The notes beneath the pieces are model-generated. The model had not been told where the DNA came from, searched no databases, and was given only the letters and a program-made list of their open reading frames with translations. Made by a program: the position numbers and the translations under genes. A stretch of DNA of 64,000 nt from Hermatobates lingyangjiaoensis (lineage: Eukaryota; Arthropoda; Insecta; Hemiptera; Hermatobatidae): the NCBI GenBank assembly GCA_026182355.1, contig JAPFBL010000068.1:7167001-7231000 (forward strand). Reading direction: 5' to 3'. Below, in pieces: positions 10,500-21,779 of this stretch. Within the stretch, counting starts at the first letter, position 1. Every line of letters starts with the position of its first letter.

Positions 10500-11620
10500 T
10501 TAGAAGTCGTACAGTCCCTGCTGATGTGGATCATAGTTCTGGTACTAGCAGGGATCTCAGTGATTCTACTATTCTCAATACTTCTAATATTTCTGGTGTT
10601 CATAATATGGGCAGAGTATCAAGGAGTCTTTCCTTATACTTTTTCGTCGTCCTGATCTTTCAAAAATCTTGAGGAAGGCACCTTCCAACTCATACCGCAA
10701 ACCTGCTAATCTCAGACCTACCTTTTTTACATAAAAAGGCGCTAAAGCCTCTCTGTAGAGCTAGTGGTATACGTTGTAGTCGTGGCTGCCTTGCATAAAC
10801 TATTTCCCGTTACTTCCTTTCTTAGCAATTTCACCTACCCTATTCCTCACAAAAAATTCTTTACTTCTTGTAACTGCGTTTATCGATTGGACTATACCCA
10901 ATGTGATGATTTTTACGGGTGTTTCGTATCTACGTTGCTTAGCTAGTTTATGAAAATCACATGGCTTCCATTGGTAAACGAAATGACCTTGTTACAATTC
11001 ATGTCAGTTCTCACAGACTCAGTTTCCTAGCAAGTCCCGAATCCCAGTACCAATGTCACGTTTAGAGCTTCAGAAGGGACACTCGTTTGTATCCTGGAAT
11101 GTATTTATCTTTCTGGGCTTACCTCAATCGTTAATTTTCTTTTGTTTTTATTTTTTATTACGAGTATTATTCATCATTAGTTGTGGAATCCGTAATTGTG
11201 TGGTATTTACTCATTCTGAGGTAAAATGGATAAACCAACAATGTTTGAAACGCGTTGAATAAAACCTCATTTGTGTGGAGACTTTTGTTGATTTATCCAT
11301 TTTACCTCAGAATTATTATTCATATTATATTCATGTTATTCATATTATCATATCATACTATTCATTATATTATTCATATTATAATTCATAGTACAAATAT
11401 TCAATATTTTAATTTACTAAAGAGGTTTTATTTTATAGTTTTGTTATTAATCATATTTATTCTTGTCTCTCCTTCTCCCGTAAGTTGGCTACACTGATTG
11501 AGGGCCTCTTCAATGACACGTCCCTTGTCTGCAGAACAACTTATATCATTCGACATAGTGAAAAGGTAGTCAAAATGTAGTAGTTAGCTTTTTGGTCTAA
11601 TTTATCAGCGTTCATTCTGC
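10500..11620 (+). mobile_element. Penelope-like element, copy 1 (EN and tail)
   Basis: This 5'-truncated copy aligns in order with the minus-strand copy at 50440-52240. Shared blocks include AGTCCCTGCTGATG near 10513, the endonuclease region (10760-10950), and the tail AGTTGGCTACACTG near 11481. The endonuclease frame reads FTSCNCVYRLDYTQCD and then FYGCFVST. This corresponds to the GIY-YIG core of PLEs, where NCVY...C precedes the Y-x-G motif. Reverse transcriptase sequence is missing, consistent with 5' truncation. Stops and frameshifts disrupt the rest. The tail carries a degraded copy of the terminal hairpin module near 11550-11575. Confidence 0.7.
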
Positions 11621-11679
11621 AAATTTAGTTTATTTAGTTCGTGAAATCGTATTATATAATTTCTTATATATAAACATAT

Positions 11680-11935
11680 AAAAGAAATTCTCAGAAATTT
11701 AAAAGAGATCACAAAAACTCACTACGCTATATCGACTGCCTAGTCATCAGGTAGAAAGATTTTCTTCACTCCAAAGACAAGTGATGACTGAAGTGCTCTT
11801 ATTGAAAAGCTACATATATATAACCAATTAGATGAAACGATTCTTCAAACCGAATAAACTAGAATTTTCAAAAGAACACACAGAAAATTCTAGTTTATAT
11901 ATATATATACAATTATATATACTACACGATCAGTA
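11680..11935 (-). repeat. inverted PLE tail plus 16-bp hairpin
   Basis: On the minus strand, 11750-11730 reads CTGAT, GAC, TAGGCA, GTC, GATA. This is the terminal module of the PLE tail, in the orientation opposite to copy 1, so two tails face each other head to head. Next to it, ATAAACTAGAATTTTC (11854-11869) and its exact reverse complement (11883-11898) form a hairpin followed by a TA run. The same ATAAACTAGAATTT string bounds the long palindrome at 50053-50291. Confidence 0.65.
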
Positions 11936-11941
11936 AACTTT

Positions 11942-11943
<2 letters not shown>

Positions 11944-11980
<37 letters not shown>

Positions 11981-12010
11981 GAGAGAGAGAGAGAGAGAGA
12001 GGGGGGGGGG
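11944..12010. repeat. (GA)n microsatellite with G10 tract
   Basis: A GA run spans 11944-12000 with one C interruption at 11980, followed by ten G residues. Confidence 0.97.
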
Positions 12011-12335
12011 AAGATAAATAAGATAGAATGACAAAAATAAATTAAGTAAAACAATTTATTTAATTCAGAACAAGAAGTTCTTCTAAATTTTCGGAATCAC
12101 TTATTTGTATCGTTGTAGGTAAACTTGCTCCTGGCATTAACATCAATTGTTAGTTGTTTTTTATTGTTATTTATTTAGCCTTACTAAACAATTTTGTTCA
12201 TTTATTTTTTCATTTATAAATTCTCTTACAACCTATTTATACATTTTGTTTTCTATGAGTTGTCCGGGGAAAGAAATATGATTCGTTGAAATGCTGACCG
12301 ATAGGAGAGTAGAGTTAGTAGGTCCATGCGTGCGG

Positions 12336-12451
12336 TTCCAGTTGCCCGCTGCTCAGCGAAGCTTTCGTTATTCCGCCAATGGCGTTATTCCACAACCTCT
12401 ATAACCATTGGCGGAATAACGAAGGCTTCGGTGAGCAGCGGGCAACTGGAA
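12336..12451. repeat. 47-bp inverted repeat
   Basis: The arms 12336-12382 and 12405-12451 differ at two positions and enclose 22 nt. The arm begins TTCCAGTTGCCCGCTGCTCA and is GC-rich, so the hairpin would be very stable. It directly precedes the dispersed repeat at 12453-12576. Confidence 0.9.
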
Positions 12452-12452
12452 T

Positions 12453-12576
12453 AAACCTTTTTCATAGGCAGAAGTATAAATTTTGAAACAGAAAAACTAA
12501 GTATTACATTACAAATTATTTTACAAAGAAAAATAGTCTGTGGATTTCAACAACTGTAGTTTGAATGAACACGTGA
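12453..12576 (+). repeat. dispersed repeat, copy A
   Basis: From AAACCTTTTTCATAGGCAGA onward, about 125 bp matches 30803-30928 in the same orientation at roughly 93-95% identity by eye. In both places a hairpin-forming stretch lies immediately upstream. It probably belongs to the tail or terminal region of a Penelope-like element. Confidence 0.8.
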
Positions 12577-12581
12577 CACTG

Positions 12582-12584
<3 letters not shown>

Positions 12585-12643
<59 letters not shown>

Positions 12644-13111
12644 ATGATTAAACCACAATAAGAATGGGAAAACAAGACTAAGATCTTTCAACCGTAACAA
12701 GCGGTCTTCGTCAGAGTCAAAAACCCAACTGAGCACTAGATGCAGAAAACATCTGGCGAGGAGTTGAGAAGAGTGGGAGGGAAGAGTGATATTTTAAAAG
12801 GGTGAAAGCACAGGAAAGGACTAATGTCCAGAAAGGGATGTTTGGGGAAACAAAGGAGTACAGTAAGAAAAAGTAAAAAACTATCCGCTAGCTGTCAACC
12901 CTCTTTGAAGAGGCTATTGCCCTCGTGACGAAAGTATCAAGTTTGAAGAGACCGTTACTAATGTTTATAATATTAGATCTATTAAATTTAATTTAATTTT
13001 AATTTATTGTGGTTTAATCATTGATTGTTGTTGAAAGATGTTAGTCTTGTTTTCCCATTCTTGTTGTGGTTTAATCATTGATTGTTGTTTCACGTGTTTA
13101 TGTGAAATCTT

Positions 13112-13168
<57 letters not shown>
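12585..13168. repeat. inverted-repeat element between two TA arrays
   Basis: TA arrays at 12585-12641 and 13119-13168 flank the unit. Inside, 12641-12692 is the reverse complement of 13030-13081 with two mismatches over 52 bp. On the minus strand, 12714-12686 reads CTGACGA, AG, ACCG-loop-CGGT, T, GAAA, an instance of the recurring hairpin module. The string ATTGTGGTTTAATCATTGAT occurs at 13008, a close copy near 13065, and another near 56096. Confidence 0.75.
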
Positions 13169-13174
<6 letters not shown>

Positions 13175-13440
13175 ACGTTCAGACTACACTATGAAATGGA
13201 AAAAAAGACTAGATCTTTCAGTTATAACAAGCGGTCTTCGTTAGAGCTAAACTCCAGCTGAAACAAAAGATGGAAATTCATCTGGTAGAGGACTGAGAGA
13301 AGTGGGAGAGAAGAGATTTATTTTAAAGGGTCTAATGTGCAGGAAAGGACAATAATCCAGGGAGAGATCTTACGGCAAACAAAAGAGTATAGGAAGAAAA
13401 ACTGACAGTTTGAATGTTTATAATATTTGTTCTATTAAAT
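13169..13440. repeat. diverged second copy of the TA-linked unit
   Basis: From AGATCTTTCAGTTATAAC at 13210 to about 13440 the sequence is a diverged direct copy of 12681-12990. Shared landmarks are AACAAGCGGTCTTCGT, GTGGGAG-GAAGAG and CAGGAAAGGAC. It again begins directly after a TA array. Its module stem (13220-13235) no longer pairs well. Confidence 0.7.
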
Positions 13441-15419
13441 TTAATCAGAGAAGATTCGATAGTATTTCTTAACAGCATCGATTTTTCATAAGTAATAATT
13501 TTGGCTCCGGTCCAATCAACTGGAGCTATATATATATACAGTATATATATACAGGTGCATATACTACCCCTTGAGATTTCTTTGTTAAGAAAAGATGGTA
13601 ATTTGGAAACAAAACTAGGGAAGTTATCACTAGTGGGGAAGTCCGCCGCACTAATGTTATACCATTATATGATGTATTTTTGAGGTATTCTGCGAGCAAT
13701 AATTTTTTTCATCTGTATAACATTTACCAGACAAAATGTGCTGAAGTTGTATTAGAATAGTAATATAACTAATAAAATACATTATAATTTAATCTGTGGT
13801 TCATGTTTTACTTGTGTTCTTTATAACTCAAATATGATATAACATATATTTGAACTAAGAAATGGTAATTTTTAATGTCCTGGAAAATGTATCATAGTAA
13901 CGTACTGAAAGCTAATAATAACCTCTTTTATTGTGTCACATGGCATCAGCGACCTTTGTTCGATGGAAGTCAACTATATAAACAAAACAGGCTTATCGAT
14001 TCGCTTGTTCTACATTGTTTAATTTTACAAGAGGTTCATTGAACTGAATATATAATAACCAATAGCTTTAGAAAATATAAAGCATTATCCATTATCTCTT
14101 AACACTTGAATAGAAGTATTAGCTATTTAAGATAACTCCTTTAAATGTCCTTTTAGTAAATTTTTGTTTATCATTTGGATCTTCTGTGTAAATTAAATGT
14201 TATAAAAATAAACATTATTTTAATCTAAAACAATACTTGAATATATTACAAGGTTTCATAAAAGTTGTCGGCATCATTTTTGAACATACGATCTAAATCC
14301 AATGTAAGGAATAATTTACGTTCTTTATTGACCCAACAGATTATTCCAACAAAAGCTTAAAAATCTCTAATGCCTTATAGTCAACTTGACTTAGAGTAAA
14401 TTAAATAATAAACTCATTAATAATCAGTTAAATGTTGGTTCTATTTCTATGTTGCTATCCAATGGACGAAATATCAAACTCATAGATAATCAATAATCAT
14501 TTCATTTTTTGAATAGAATTATATCCGTTTCATCAGTTACAAGAAACGTGAAGTCAACTAATAGCAATCATATATTATCAGTATTATTTTTATTAATTAA
14601 CTGTTTGCCTGAATCCCACTGGAGTCGTGCGCACCGCACCCTTATATGTGCTATTGTGTTTTCTTTGCCATTTCTATAATCAACCTTAGATTTTAACTTA
14701 TTCAGTCAACTTCATAATTGTCTTTATGGAGGTATGTTCACATATATTGGTTTTTATATGATTTGCCAGAAACAACCACTTAAATGTCGACGATTACCTA
14801 ACATCCACATATAATGTGTTCAAAGTTTTTACTTTTTCCAGACAGAATCTGCACTCTCCGTATGAGGTTGATTTCGGTTTATATAAGAAATAAATAAACG
14901 AAAGTTTTAATTTTTTTTGTTATTATCTGTTATAATGACGGAATACAAAAAACAGAAATGCAATGAGCATGTATAGGCCTATTTTGAAATAAATTAAACA
15001 GTGAACTATGCAAGACTATTTGAATCCTTACTATATTTTGTACAAAACTCAAATGAAAACCAGCCCATTTTAATATAAACAAAACATTTAGCTGAAGCTT
15101 AGCAGCTTAAAAAATTCAACACAAAATGTTTTGTACATTGTCACATAGTGGCATTATTATAACTGAATTGCGACTATTATGTCGCAATATAAGGAATAAT
15201 ATTCTTACATATTTAGAGTCATTTGTCTTTAGTTATTTAGAATGACGTTATTTTAACTTCGATTATGCCCATATAACCTACTCAAGTATTGTTAATATAT
15301 TTTTAAAATTGTTATTGAGAGTTGTTTTTACAAATAAAGTAAATATGAAACAGATAAAGAAACGTATTGTTCCTTTATAGTATAGAAAAATTTGGACTAC
15401 ATATATTACTAATACCCTG
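13441..15419. other. no feature recognised
   Basis: About 2 kb of AT-rich DNA with short TA runs near 13530-13550. No protein similarity, splice-bounded frame or inverted repeat stood out on either strand. Confidence 0.5.
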
Positions 15420-15780
15420 TGGTAGGGTTAAAGGTGAAGTGACAGGTTGGGTCAGAAATGAACAGTGGAACCGTTGGAGATCCTACAGTGGTGGTTCCCA
15501 TTGTAAATGGTTGTTATCAGAGAGGAACCCACAACTCACACGTCCCCTACTGAGGCTCCCAAGGAGTCAGATAAGGTTGTAGGCCTACTGACAGGACACT
15601 GGTGCTTCAGAAGCTACTTGAAAAAAGTTGATCTTAAGAGGGTCAACAGAGTGCACAATATGTGAGAAGGCATAAGAAATTACAATCCATATAGTTAGAG
15701 ACTGTATTGCACTAGAAGGCCATTGACAGTTACTTCCGAACCCGAACAGTCGGGTCTCTGACCCTGCTACTTGCCTTAAC
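15420..15780 (+). pseudogene. non-LTR retrotransposon 3' end (RNase H type)
   Basis: The + frame runs through QWNRWRSYS and then RSQIRL. Across a stop it continues VGLLTGHWCFRSYLKK, the signature near the C-terminus of insect jockey/R1-like elements carrying an RNase H domain. In a shifted frame about 100 bp later, CTICEKA, a stop, EITIHIVRDCIALEG matches the following C-x2-C...H...C cluster. Stops and a frameshift show that it is dead. Only the 3' terminal portion is present, as usual for 5'-truncated insertions. Confidence 0.7.
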
Positions 15781-16603
15781 AATTTAGTAAGGGGAACGGA
15801 ACTCAGGCGAAAGTTCTAGACACTGATCTCAGTGGTTGTACCCAAACATCCAATCAAACAAAAAGACCATAAGAGCTGACTTTTTAACCCTCAAGAGGAT
15901 TCGTTTCTTTTCTATCTATCCATCTATAAGTAAAACAGAAGTATGATTAAAGGATGTAATACACAAATACAAATTAATAATGCTAAGCTTAAAAAAAAAT
16001 TAATAAAAATAATCAATTTATAAAATAATAATGAAAAAAAATGAAATAAATGATATAACAATGAACTAATTAAAGCTTTATCTTTTACGTTAAATCCAGA
16101 GGCATTTCACGCACTAAGCAGCCAAATTAGGACTTCTTGGAAAGCTTTTAGAGCAACATCTTTACAATCGGAGGTGCTTTGTCTCAGAATCTACAACCTG
16201 TACAATCAATCATTGATGGGTTGTCAATGTCTGTTGAAATCAAAAGAGATATGAAGATGGGGATGGCTGTAGATGGAAGATACAGAGGTTAATCTTGATG
16301 TATGCTTGACCTGCGTAAAACGAATCACAGTTGGTACACTTCAAATTATTTTAAGCTATATTGTACCTGAAAGTCAGTTCAAATTAAATTGGATTAAATG
16401 TGAAATCTATTTAGTTAACTTATTTAATCCTACACCAATGATTTATCAAAAGTTGATTTTACATACGTGGTTAAACTAAATAATACAAACTTCCTTTTAC
16501 GTATTCTTTCTTTTCTTTTCCTCTGATGTTGAGTCAAACTTTGAGACAATTGAGTTGAAAGTTAATCCACGGTTGAGCATCTATGAATCCACATCTACTA
16601 CAG
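15781..16603. other. no feature recognised
   Basis: AT-rich stretch. The 68-codon frame at 16273-16479 has no recognisable similarity. Confidence 0.5.
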
Positions 16604-17015
16604 CAGGGGTGGCGAACCTTTCTTGGAGGAAAGGCCATTTTAGCTAGCACCGTCCCCTTCTCTAAAAGGCCACAACGAATGCATAAGCAAATTTTTATAT
16701 GATAGTTATATTGTAGAATCCTTGAATCTATCATTATATTCCTCGATCAGTGCATCTAAAACTGTTTTGCATCCTTCAATAGACTCAGCAGTGCCCTCAT
16801 TGCCTTCGTTTATTACCTTTGTTAACTCAGGAAAATGATTTTCTAAAAGGTTAGACTTTTCAAGTAATGACTAATAAATAATATTCTTCCTAAATACCAG
16901 AATTTTTTTTCTTTATCACCAAAATTGTAATTCTTTATATTTTGAAGCATTTTTCTCAACAAACCTCAGAAGGTCGCATTTCATGGTTGAAAAGGCCGCA
17001 GCTTCCCCACTCCTA
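16604..17015. mobile_element. hAT-like MITE
   Basis: The left end CAGGGGTGGCGAACCT pairs imperfectly with the reverse complement of the right end, TAGGAGTGGGGAAGCT. CAGGGGTGGCGAACC-type ends are characteristic of hAT elements. The flanking octamers TACTACAG and AACTAGAG match at 6 of 8, compatible with an aged 8-bp target duplication. The 412-bp body holds no transposase frame. Confidence 0.65.
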
Positions 17016-18516
17016 AACTAGAGCTAAAGAGATTTCAAAAAGCCTTTTCTAGATCTTATTATATAAAAATACACAGGTTTTTTAATTCGACACTTGAAAT
17101 TCATATAAAAATCACTTGAAAAATTTTTATAAAAGATTATTTGTAATAAAAAAAAGCAATATTTAATGCTTTATGATTATCTGTTACAAAAAAGGATGTT
17201 TGCACTTTTTTATGTTCTCCTTAAATGTCGTTTAGGTTCTATTTCAATGTATTATTTTTATAGAATTTTTGGAACTTGTATATTTGGATATTTAAAAACA
17301 TTTTTTTTATAAGAACAATCTAACACTAAATAGAGTTTTGATAATAGTGGTAAAAAAGCCACTTTTCTAGTTCTCTGGGTTGAAAAGTATAACACAAGGG
17401 TGATTTTAATTAATGATAAAATTCTCATTCTATTCAATACTAGCCTAAATACAATAAATTTTAAAAGATAAAAAATATTTGTTTACAAATGGTTACAACT
17501 ATTAATTGATCACAAATTATTAAGAATTAATGTTCCCTTTAGATAGTTTGTCATAATAACGTTTTTTCCCTCTTAAAGCAGTGATCGTAACTCAGTGATA
17601 AAGGTTTGATAAAGATCAAAACAGGTGTGAATTCCTTTTAGAATATTCAGGAAGGATAGGTGGATTGCTGTTGCAAGTTGCTGTAAATTGAGTACAGATA
17701 TTAAAATAACCCTCCGCTTTGTATGGCGTTGGGAAAGTTAATATAATGCACTTTAGATAACATAGTGTACTAACGTAATACTGTAATATAATTTAGAATT
17801 GTAGCAGAAGTAACTTTGTAACTTCTAAACATGTCATTTGTTTCTTTCTTATGTTCGAATTATATAAACTGTTTCTTTAAAAAGTGCCCAAATGTTAATA
17901 ACTTAGCTCCATAATTATTGATACGACCTCTTATTAGTAATTTAATAATTATTGTAATGAAATTTTATGAAAGCCTCAAAACCTGATCCTCTTTTAGCAT
18001 TTTATGGAAGGGAAAAGTGATATGAGGTAAATGGCATTTTTAATCTTTGTACGTAAATTACAATATATTTATTGTTCTTCCTGGAAATATGTTTCTAATT
18101 TTTTGATTTTTAATAACGATTTGAGAGATTCTGAAGCATGAGTGGAGTGAATGGAAACCTTGCTGAAGATGTGAAGATGGAAAATAATAATATTAGCACC
18201 ACTGATTTCAAACTGAAGGCACCTGGTTTTGTGTCTTATTCTTTAAATTCTTAAGAGATTTCATAAGAAGTTTAATTAGTCAGGTATATATTTTAAAGAA
18301 TATTGTATTTATTTTCTTAATTCATAAGCATTCAGTGAACGAAAAGATTATAAAAAGATTATAAGGATTATTTCATTAAGATCCGTACTTTAACGAGGTT
18401 GAGAGTCAGTGTCCTAGAAAATCTGAACAGGTCTTCAACGCAGATATGATTTTCTAGTAAGATAATTGTTTTAATGTTGAAAGCATAAACAAAAAGTGAC
18501 TGTAAGTTGGTTTCAG
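17016..18516. other. DNA upstream of the first recognised cac exon
   Basis: Mostly featureless AT-rich sequence. One small frame, 18138-18254 (+), has ATG in a fair context and 38 codons starting MSGVNGNLAEDVKMENNN. Its composition is more protein-like than the background, but I recognise no family and see no linked exon. If 18517 is an acceptor, this stretch is intron. Confidence 0.45.
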
Positions 18517-18696
18517 GTTGGCCGCAGCGGCGGAGGCAGCGCGGGCGGCAGTCGAACGTGACGGGGCGGCGAGCGGGCACACCGCCGCCATGGGAGGCCA
18601 CAGGAGGCAGCCGCCCGACAGAGGACCCACCTCCCTCTTCGTCCTTACCGAGGACAACCCCCTCCGCCGATACACCAAGTTCATCATTGAGTGGCC
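18517..18696 (+). CDS. cac: Cav2 alpha1 exon, N-terminal cytoplasmic region
   Basis: This exon encodes the end of the cytoplasmic N-terminus just before S1 of repeat I. The frame (codons from 18518) runs through an Ala/Arg-rich stretch, then MGGHRRQPPDRGPTSLF and RRYTKFIIEW. The latter is the near-invariant segment before S1 of insect Cav2 channels. It ends after CC of a Pro codon (phase 2) at an ATATCCTTTT donor. The 5' edge is set at the acceptor TTGGTTTCAG, 18507-18516, implying an upstream exon not found here. Alternatively, translation starts at the ATG at 18590, which sits in a perfect GCCGCCATGG context. The exon is strikingly GC- and CpG-rich compared with its flanks. The 3' edge is secure; the 5' edge is less so. 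Confidence 0.85.
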
Positions 18697-18706
18697 ATAT
18701 CCTTTT
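18697..18706 (+). other. cac: U12-type 5' splice site (AT-AC intron)
   Basis: The intron begins ATATCCTTTT, the consensus minor-spliceosome donor. No GT donor at this position would preserve the frame, and joining to 36290 restores the expected Glu-Trp-Pro-Pro-Phe-Glu-Tyr reading. Confidence 0.93.
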
Positions 18707-19589
18707 CATTACTAATTTCCTATTTCAACCTCACAGTGTCTGAATGAATGCCTCAGTATTATTAACCTTAGTTTCTTTGTTACAGTAGTGACTTAGTTTT
18801 AGTTCGATTTAATATTATTTAATAGTTCTTCAAATAGCATTCTCAACAAATACAAAAACTCAGGTAACAACAATCTAATATCATATACTTGAACACTATA
18901 ATTTTTTCTAGCCATTTAATTAAAAATATTCTAATTTTCTTCGAATTTCTAACAAAATAATCTTTAATACTTTTCCGAATATTTTGGAAACAAGTTCTCT
19001 TAAAAAAGAAAACATAACTGTTAATTGGTTCCATGATCCAGAAATTATAGGCATTTTTTTCCTTACAATTTTATTTTGCCTTATTAAATCTATAGAAATA
19101 TAATAAAGAGAGAACATTGATGATGGAGTAAATAATCAACGCAGAGTCCAAATTCCTTTCATGACTTATGCAAGAAATAAAAAAGTATTTTCATAATTCT
19201 GATAATTATGGGTGTAAAATAAGGGATAAATCCGTAGTAAATAAACATACTAAAAATTCATGTTGATAAAATAAAAAAAAATTTGAAAAATAACTTTACC
19301 AATGGCTTTTACCAAACCCTACTTGTTATTCTCGGAAGGCGGAACAGATATCAAAGCCTGCATGAAAATCGTCTATTCTTTGATGTTCCATGGAATAAGT
19401 AAATTTATAAAAAAGGAAACACAGAGCTAATTTAGGATGTAGTGATACTAAGTTTTAAAGTTAGTTATTCCATGCCACTTATCCATGAAAAAGTCCATTG
19501 AAAATAAAGATATCAAACATATAATATCTGATTAATTTCATGGTATGATGGGTTTGTCTAACAATGTAAATGTTTTTCAATTTACATTT
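18707..19589. other. intron 1, no internal feature seen
   Basis: AT-rich intronic sequence directly downstream of the U12 donor, with no exon or element recognised. Confidence 0.6.
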
Positions 19590-20330
19590 ACAGGAAACTT
19601 ATAGGAGAGTACATCACCTGGGAAAAAATAACAATCGCTCAGCATAAATTGTTTTTTTTTTATGATTTTTGACTAAGGGATAGAAAAGTGAGTTTTTAAA
19701 TAAGTTAATAAATAATTTGATCAACTTATAATATAATAATTTGTTAAAAGACCAAAAATGCAGAACATTATTTAGATTAAAAAAAATCTTTTAATAATAA
19801 TAAATGAAACTATCCTACATCATAAATTAAAAATTATCTGAAAACGACATTTGTTCTTACATTTTTTGACATTTCAGTCAAAATCTTTGTAACGTTTTTA
19901 AAATACATAAAATATTTTCTAGTTTTAGATCGGAAAATTTGTTTTAAATCTTCAATGTAAAAGGAGGTCAAATAAACTATGTAAGTGATCCACTGGTTAT
20001 TGGAACAATAGCCATGTTCTCGGGTAACAGTAATATCGTAATACGAAGTCTACACTTGCGCTTTTCAAACATGTTATTACTTACTAATCAGTGGTGTGGT
20101 ATACAAAACTAAGAGTGTGTATTGATAAGTGGATAAATCACCATCAGTACTACCTCCAGGAATGAAAAACTAATAAACTTTTTCCAATTAGGCATTTAAA
20201 TTATGCCTAAATGGGGCATTATATATTATAAACCCAAGAAGATTCATATTATGTTTAATTTTGTAATATGGTGAAGATAACTGTAGGCTACTCCAGATTT
20301 TTTCAGTGAATTGAGTTAAATAAACTTTTA
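19590..20330 (+). repeat. intron-1 repeat family C, copy 1
   Basis: Landmarks are AGGAAACTTATAGGAGAGTACA, AATCTTCAATGTAAAAGGAG, AAACTATGTAAGTGATCCA, TCAGTACTACCTCCAGGAATG and GTAGGCTACTCCAGATTTTTT. The same ordered landmarks recur downstream. No coding capacity is evident, so this looks like an unclassified interspersed or locally amplified repeat. Confidence 0.65.
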
Positions 20331-20334
20331 ATAT

Positions 20335-20660
20335 AGAAGAAGGTCAGATAAACAGCATTAAATGTAACAGATTCACTAGCACTATAGTGCTATAGATGGC
20401 CATGTATGAGATCCACTCTCTGCGGTAGCAAACGTCATATTCTCCTGTAAGAGATTATTTGGTAATATTAAGAATATTATACTTATCATTTGTGTGATAA
20501 TCAAATGTAAGTATATATATTGATAACTGGGTGAATCAGTATCAGTACAGTCTCCATATATATGAAATATTATTACTCATCTGCCTTATAGACATTTATA
20601 TTATGTTTAAATGGGAAATTATATCCATTAAAGAAAATATTTAGGAACATATTTAAAAGA
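20335..20660 (+). repeat. repeat family C, copy 2 (diverged)
   Basis: It begins GAAGAAGGTCAGATAAAC and runs through GAGATCCACTCTC and TCTCCTGTAAGAG to TCAGTACAGTCTCC and ATTATGTTTAAATGGG. It shares order with copies 1 and 3 at lower identity. Confidence 0.55.
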
Positions 20661-21164
20661 AGTTTGAGAACATATTTACTTATAGCATAGTTGAGAGCAA
20701 AATTTTCTACATGTAAGCTGCGTCATGTGAGTGGTTCTTTAATAGCATAGTAATTGAATAAACCATCCACTTTGTGACATGATATATACTGATGAATTGA
20801 TTTCAGGCAACTTTTATGCTCACTCAAATTCGCTTAGCTGTTGAATAGCTGGTACAGAGGACACGGTAATTCATTTAAAATTTATCTTCAATGGAATTAT
20901 TTTCAGTGTTCAAAGAAAATTGTCACTAATAAAATTGAAATGCATTCTCACTGAACATCCTTTTATACTGATTATTACAAGAATGTTTTGAAAATCATGT
21001 AATGAAATTAAGCATTGAAAATAACATTTCATAAATTAGCATTTAAATTATAACTCGGATTAAAAAAAAGTAAGGGGATTTTCATCCTGAACTAATGGAT
21101 CACCAGCTATATTTTCCAGATTTTTTTTTATTTGCTTACATTGATTTGGAAAATAGGAATATTT

Positions 21165-21590
21165 GTATGTTTTAAATGGGAAACTTTGTCTTAAATCTTC
21201 AGTGTAGAAGAAGATCAGATAAACTATGTAAGTGATCCAATGGCTATTAAAACAGAAGATATGTTCTCCTGTAAACGATTTTTTGTAACACGAAATATTC
21301 ACTTTCGTTTTTCAAAAATGTTATTTCGGTGGTAGTTATTGTGATATATAAAAATAAGCGGATAAGTGGATATTAAAAATAATAATAATATATAAGCGGA
21401 TACTTATAAGTCACTATCAGTACTACCTACAGGAATGAAAGACTAATAAACCTTTTTCATTTACCATACACATTTATATTATGCCTAAATGAGACATTAT
21501 AAATTATATACCCAAGAAGTTTGATATTAAGTTTACTTATAGTAAAGTTAAGTGTAGGCCACTCCAGATTTTTTTCTCGTTCTCTACTCT
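21165..21590 (+). repeat. repeat family C, copy 3
   Basis: The order matches copy 1: TTAAATCTTCAGTGTAGAAG, AAACTATGTAAGTGATCCAA, TCAGTACTACCTACAGGAAT, TTATGCCTAAATGAGACATT, GTAGGCCACTCCAGATTTTT. Identity to copy 1 is roughly 80% by eye. Confidence 0.65.
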
Positions 21591-21779
21591 GTTATAAAGT
21601 TGCTGTAAATGTATATTGAGAAAAAATATGTTGTTAATTAGCCAGTTTTGCATACTCAAATCAAATTCAAAACCGATTAAAATTTAATAGTTGGAAGCTC
21701 GAAATTTTTAAAAATAATATTTGAACTATTGAACAAGATTAGTGAAAAAGCTTTATATTTGTCACAAACATAGAAGCTC

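Noticed and set aside
13038..13244. 68-codon ORF
   Set aside because: It consists largely of alternating IY from a TA microsatellite.
18454..18709. Minus-strand and other-frame ORFs at the first cac exon
   Set aside because: They are open only because the exon is GC-rich. The + frame from 18518 carries the conserved Cav2 sequence.
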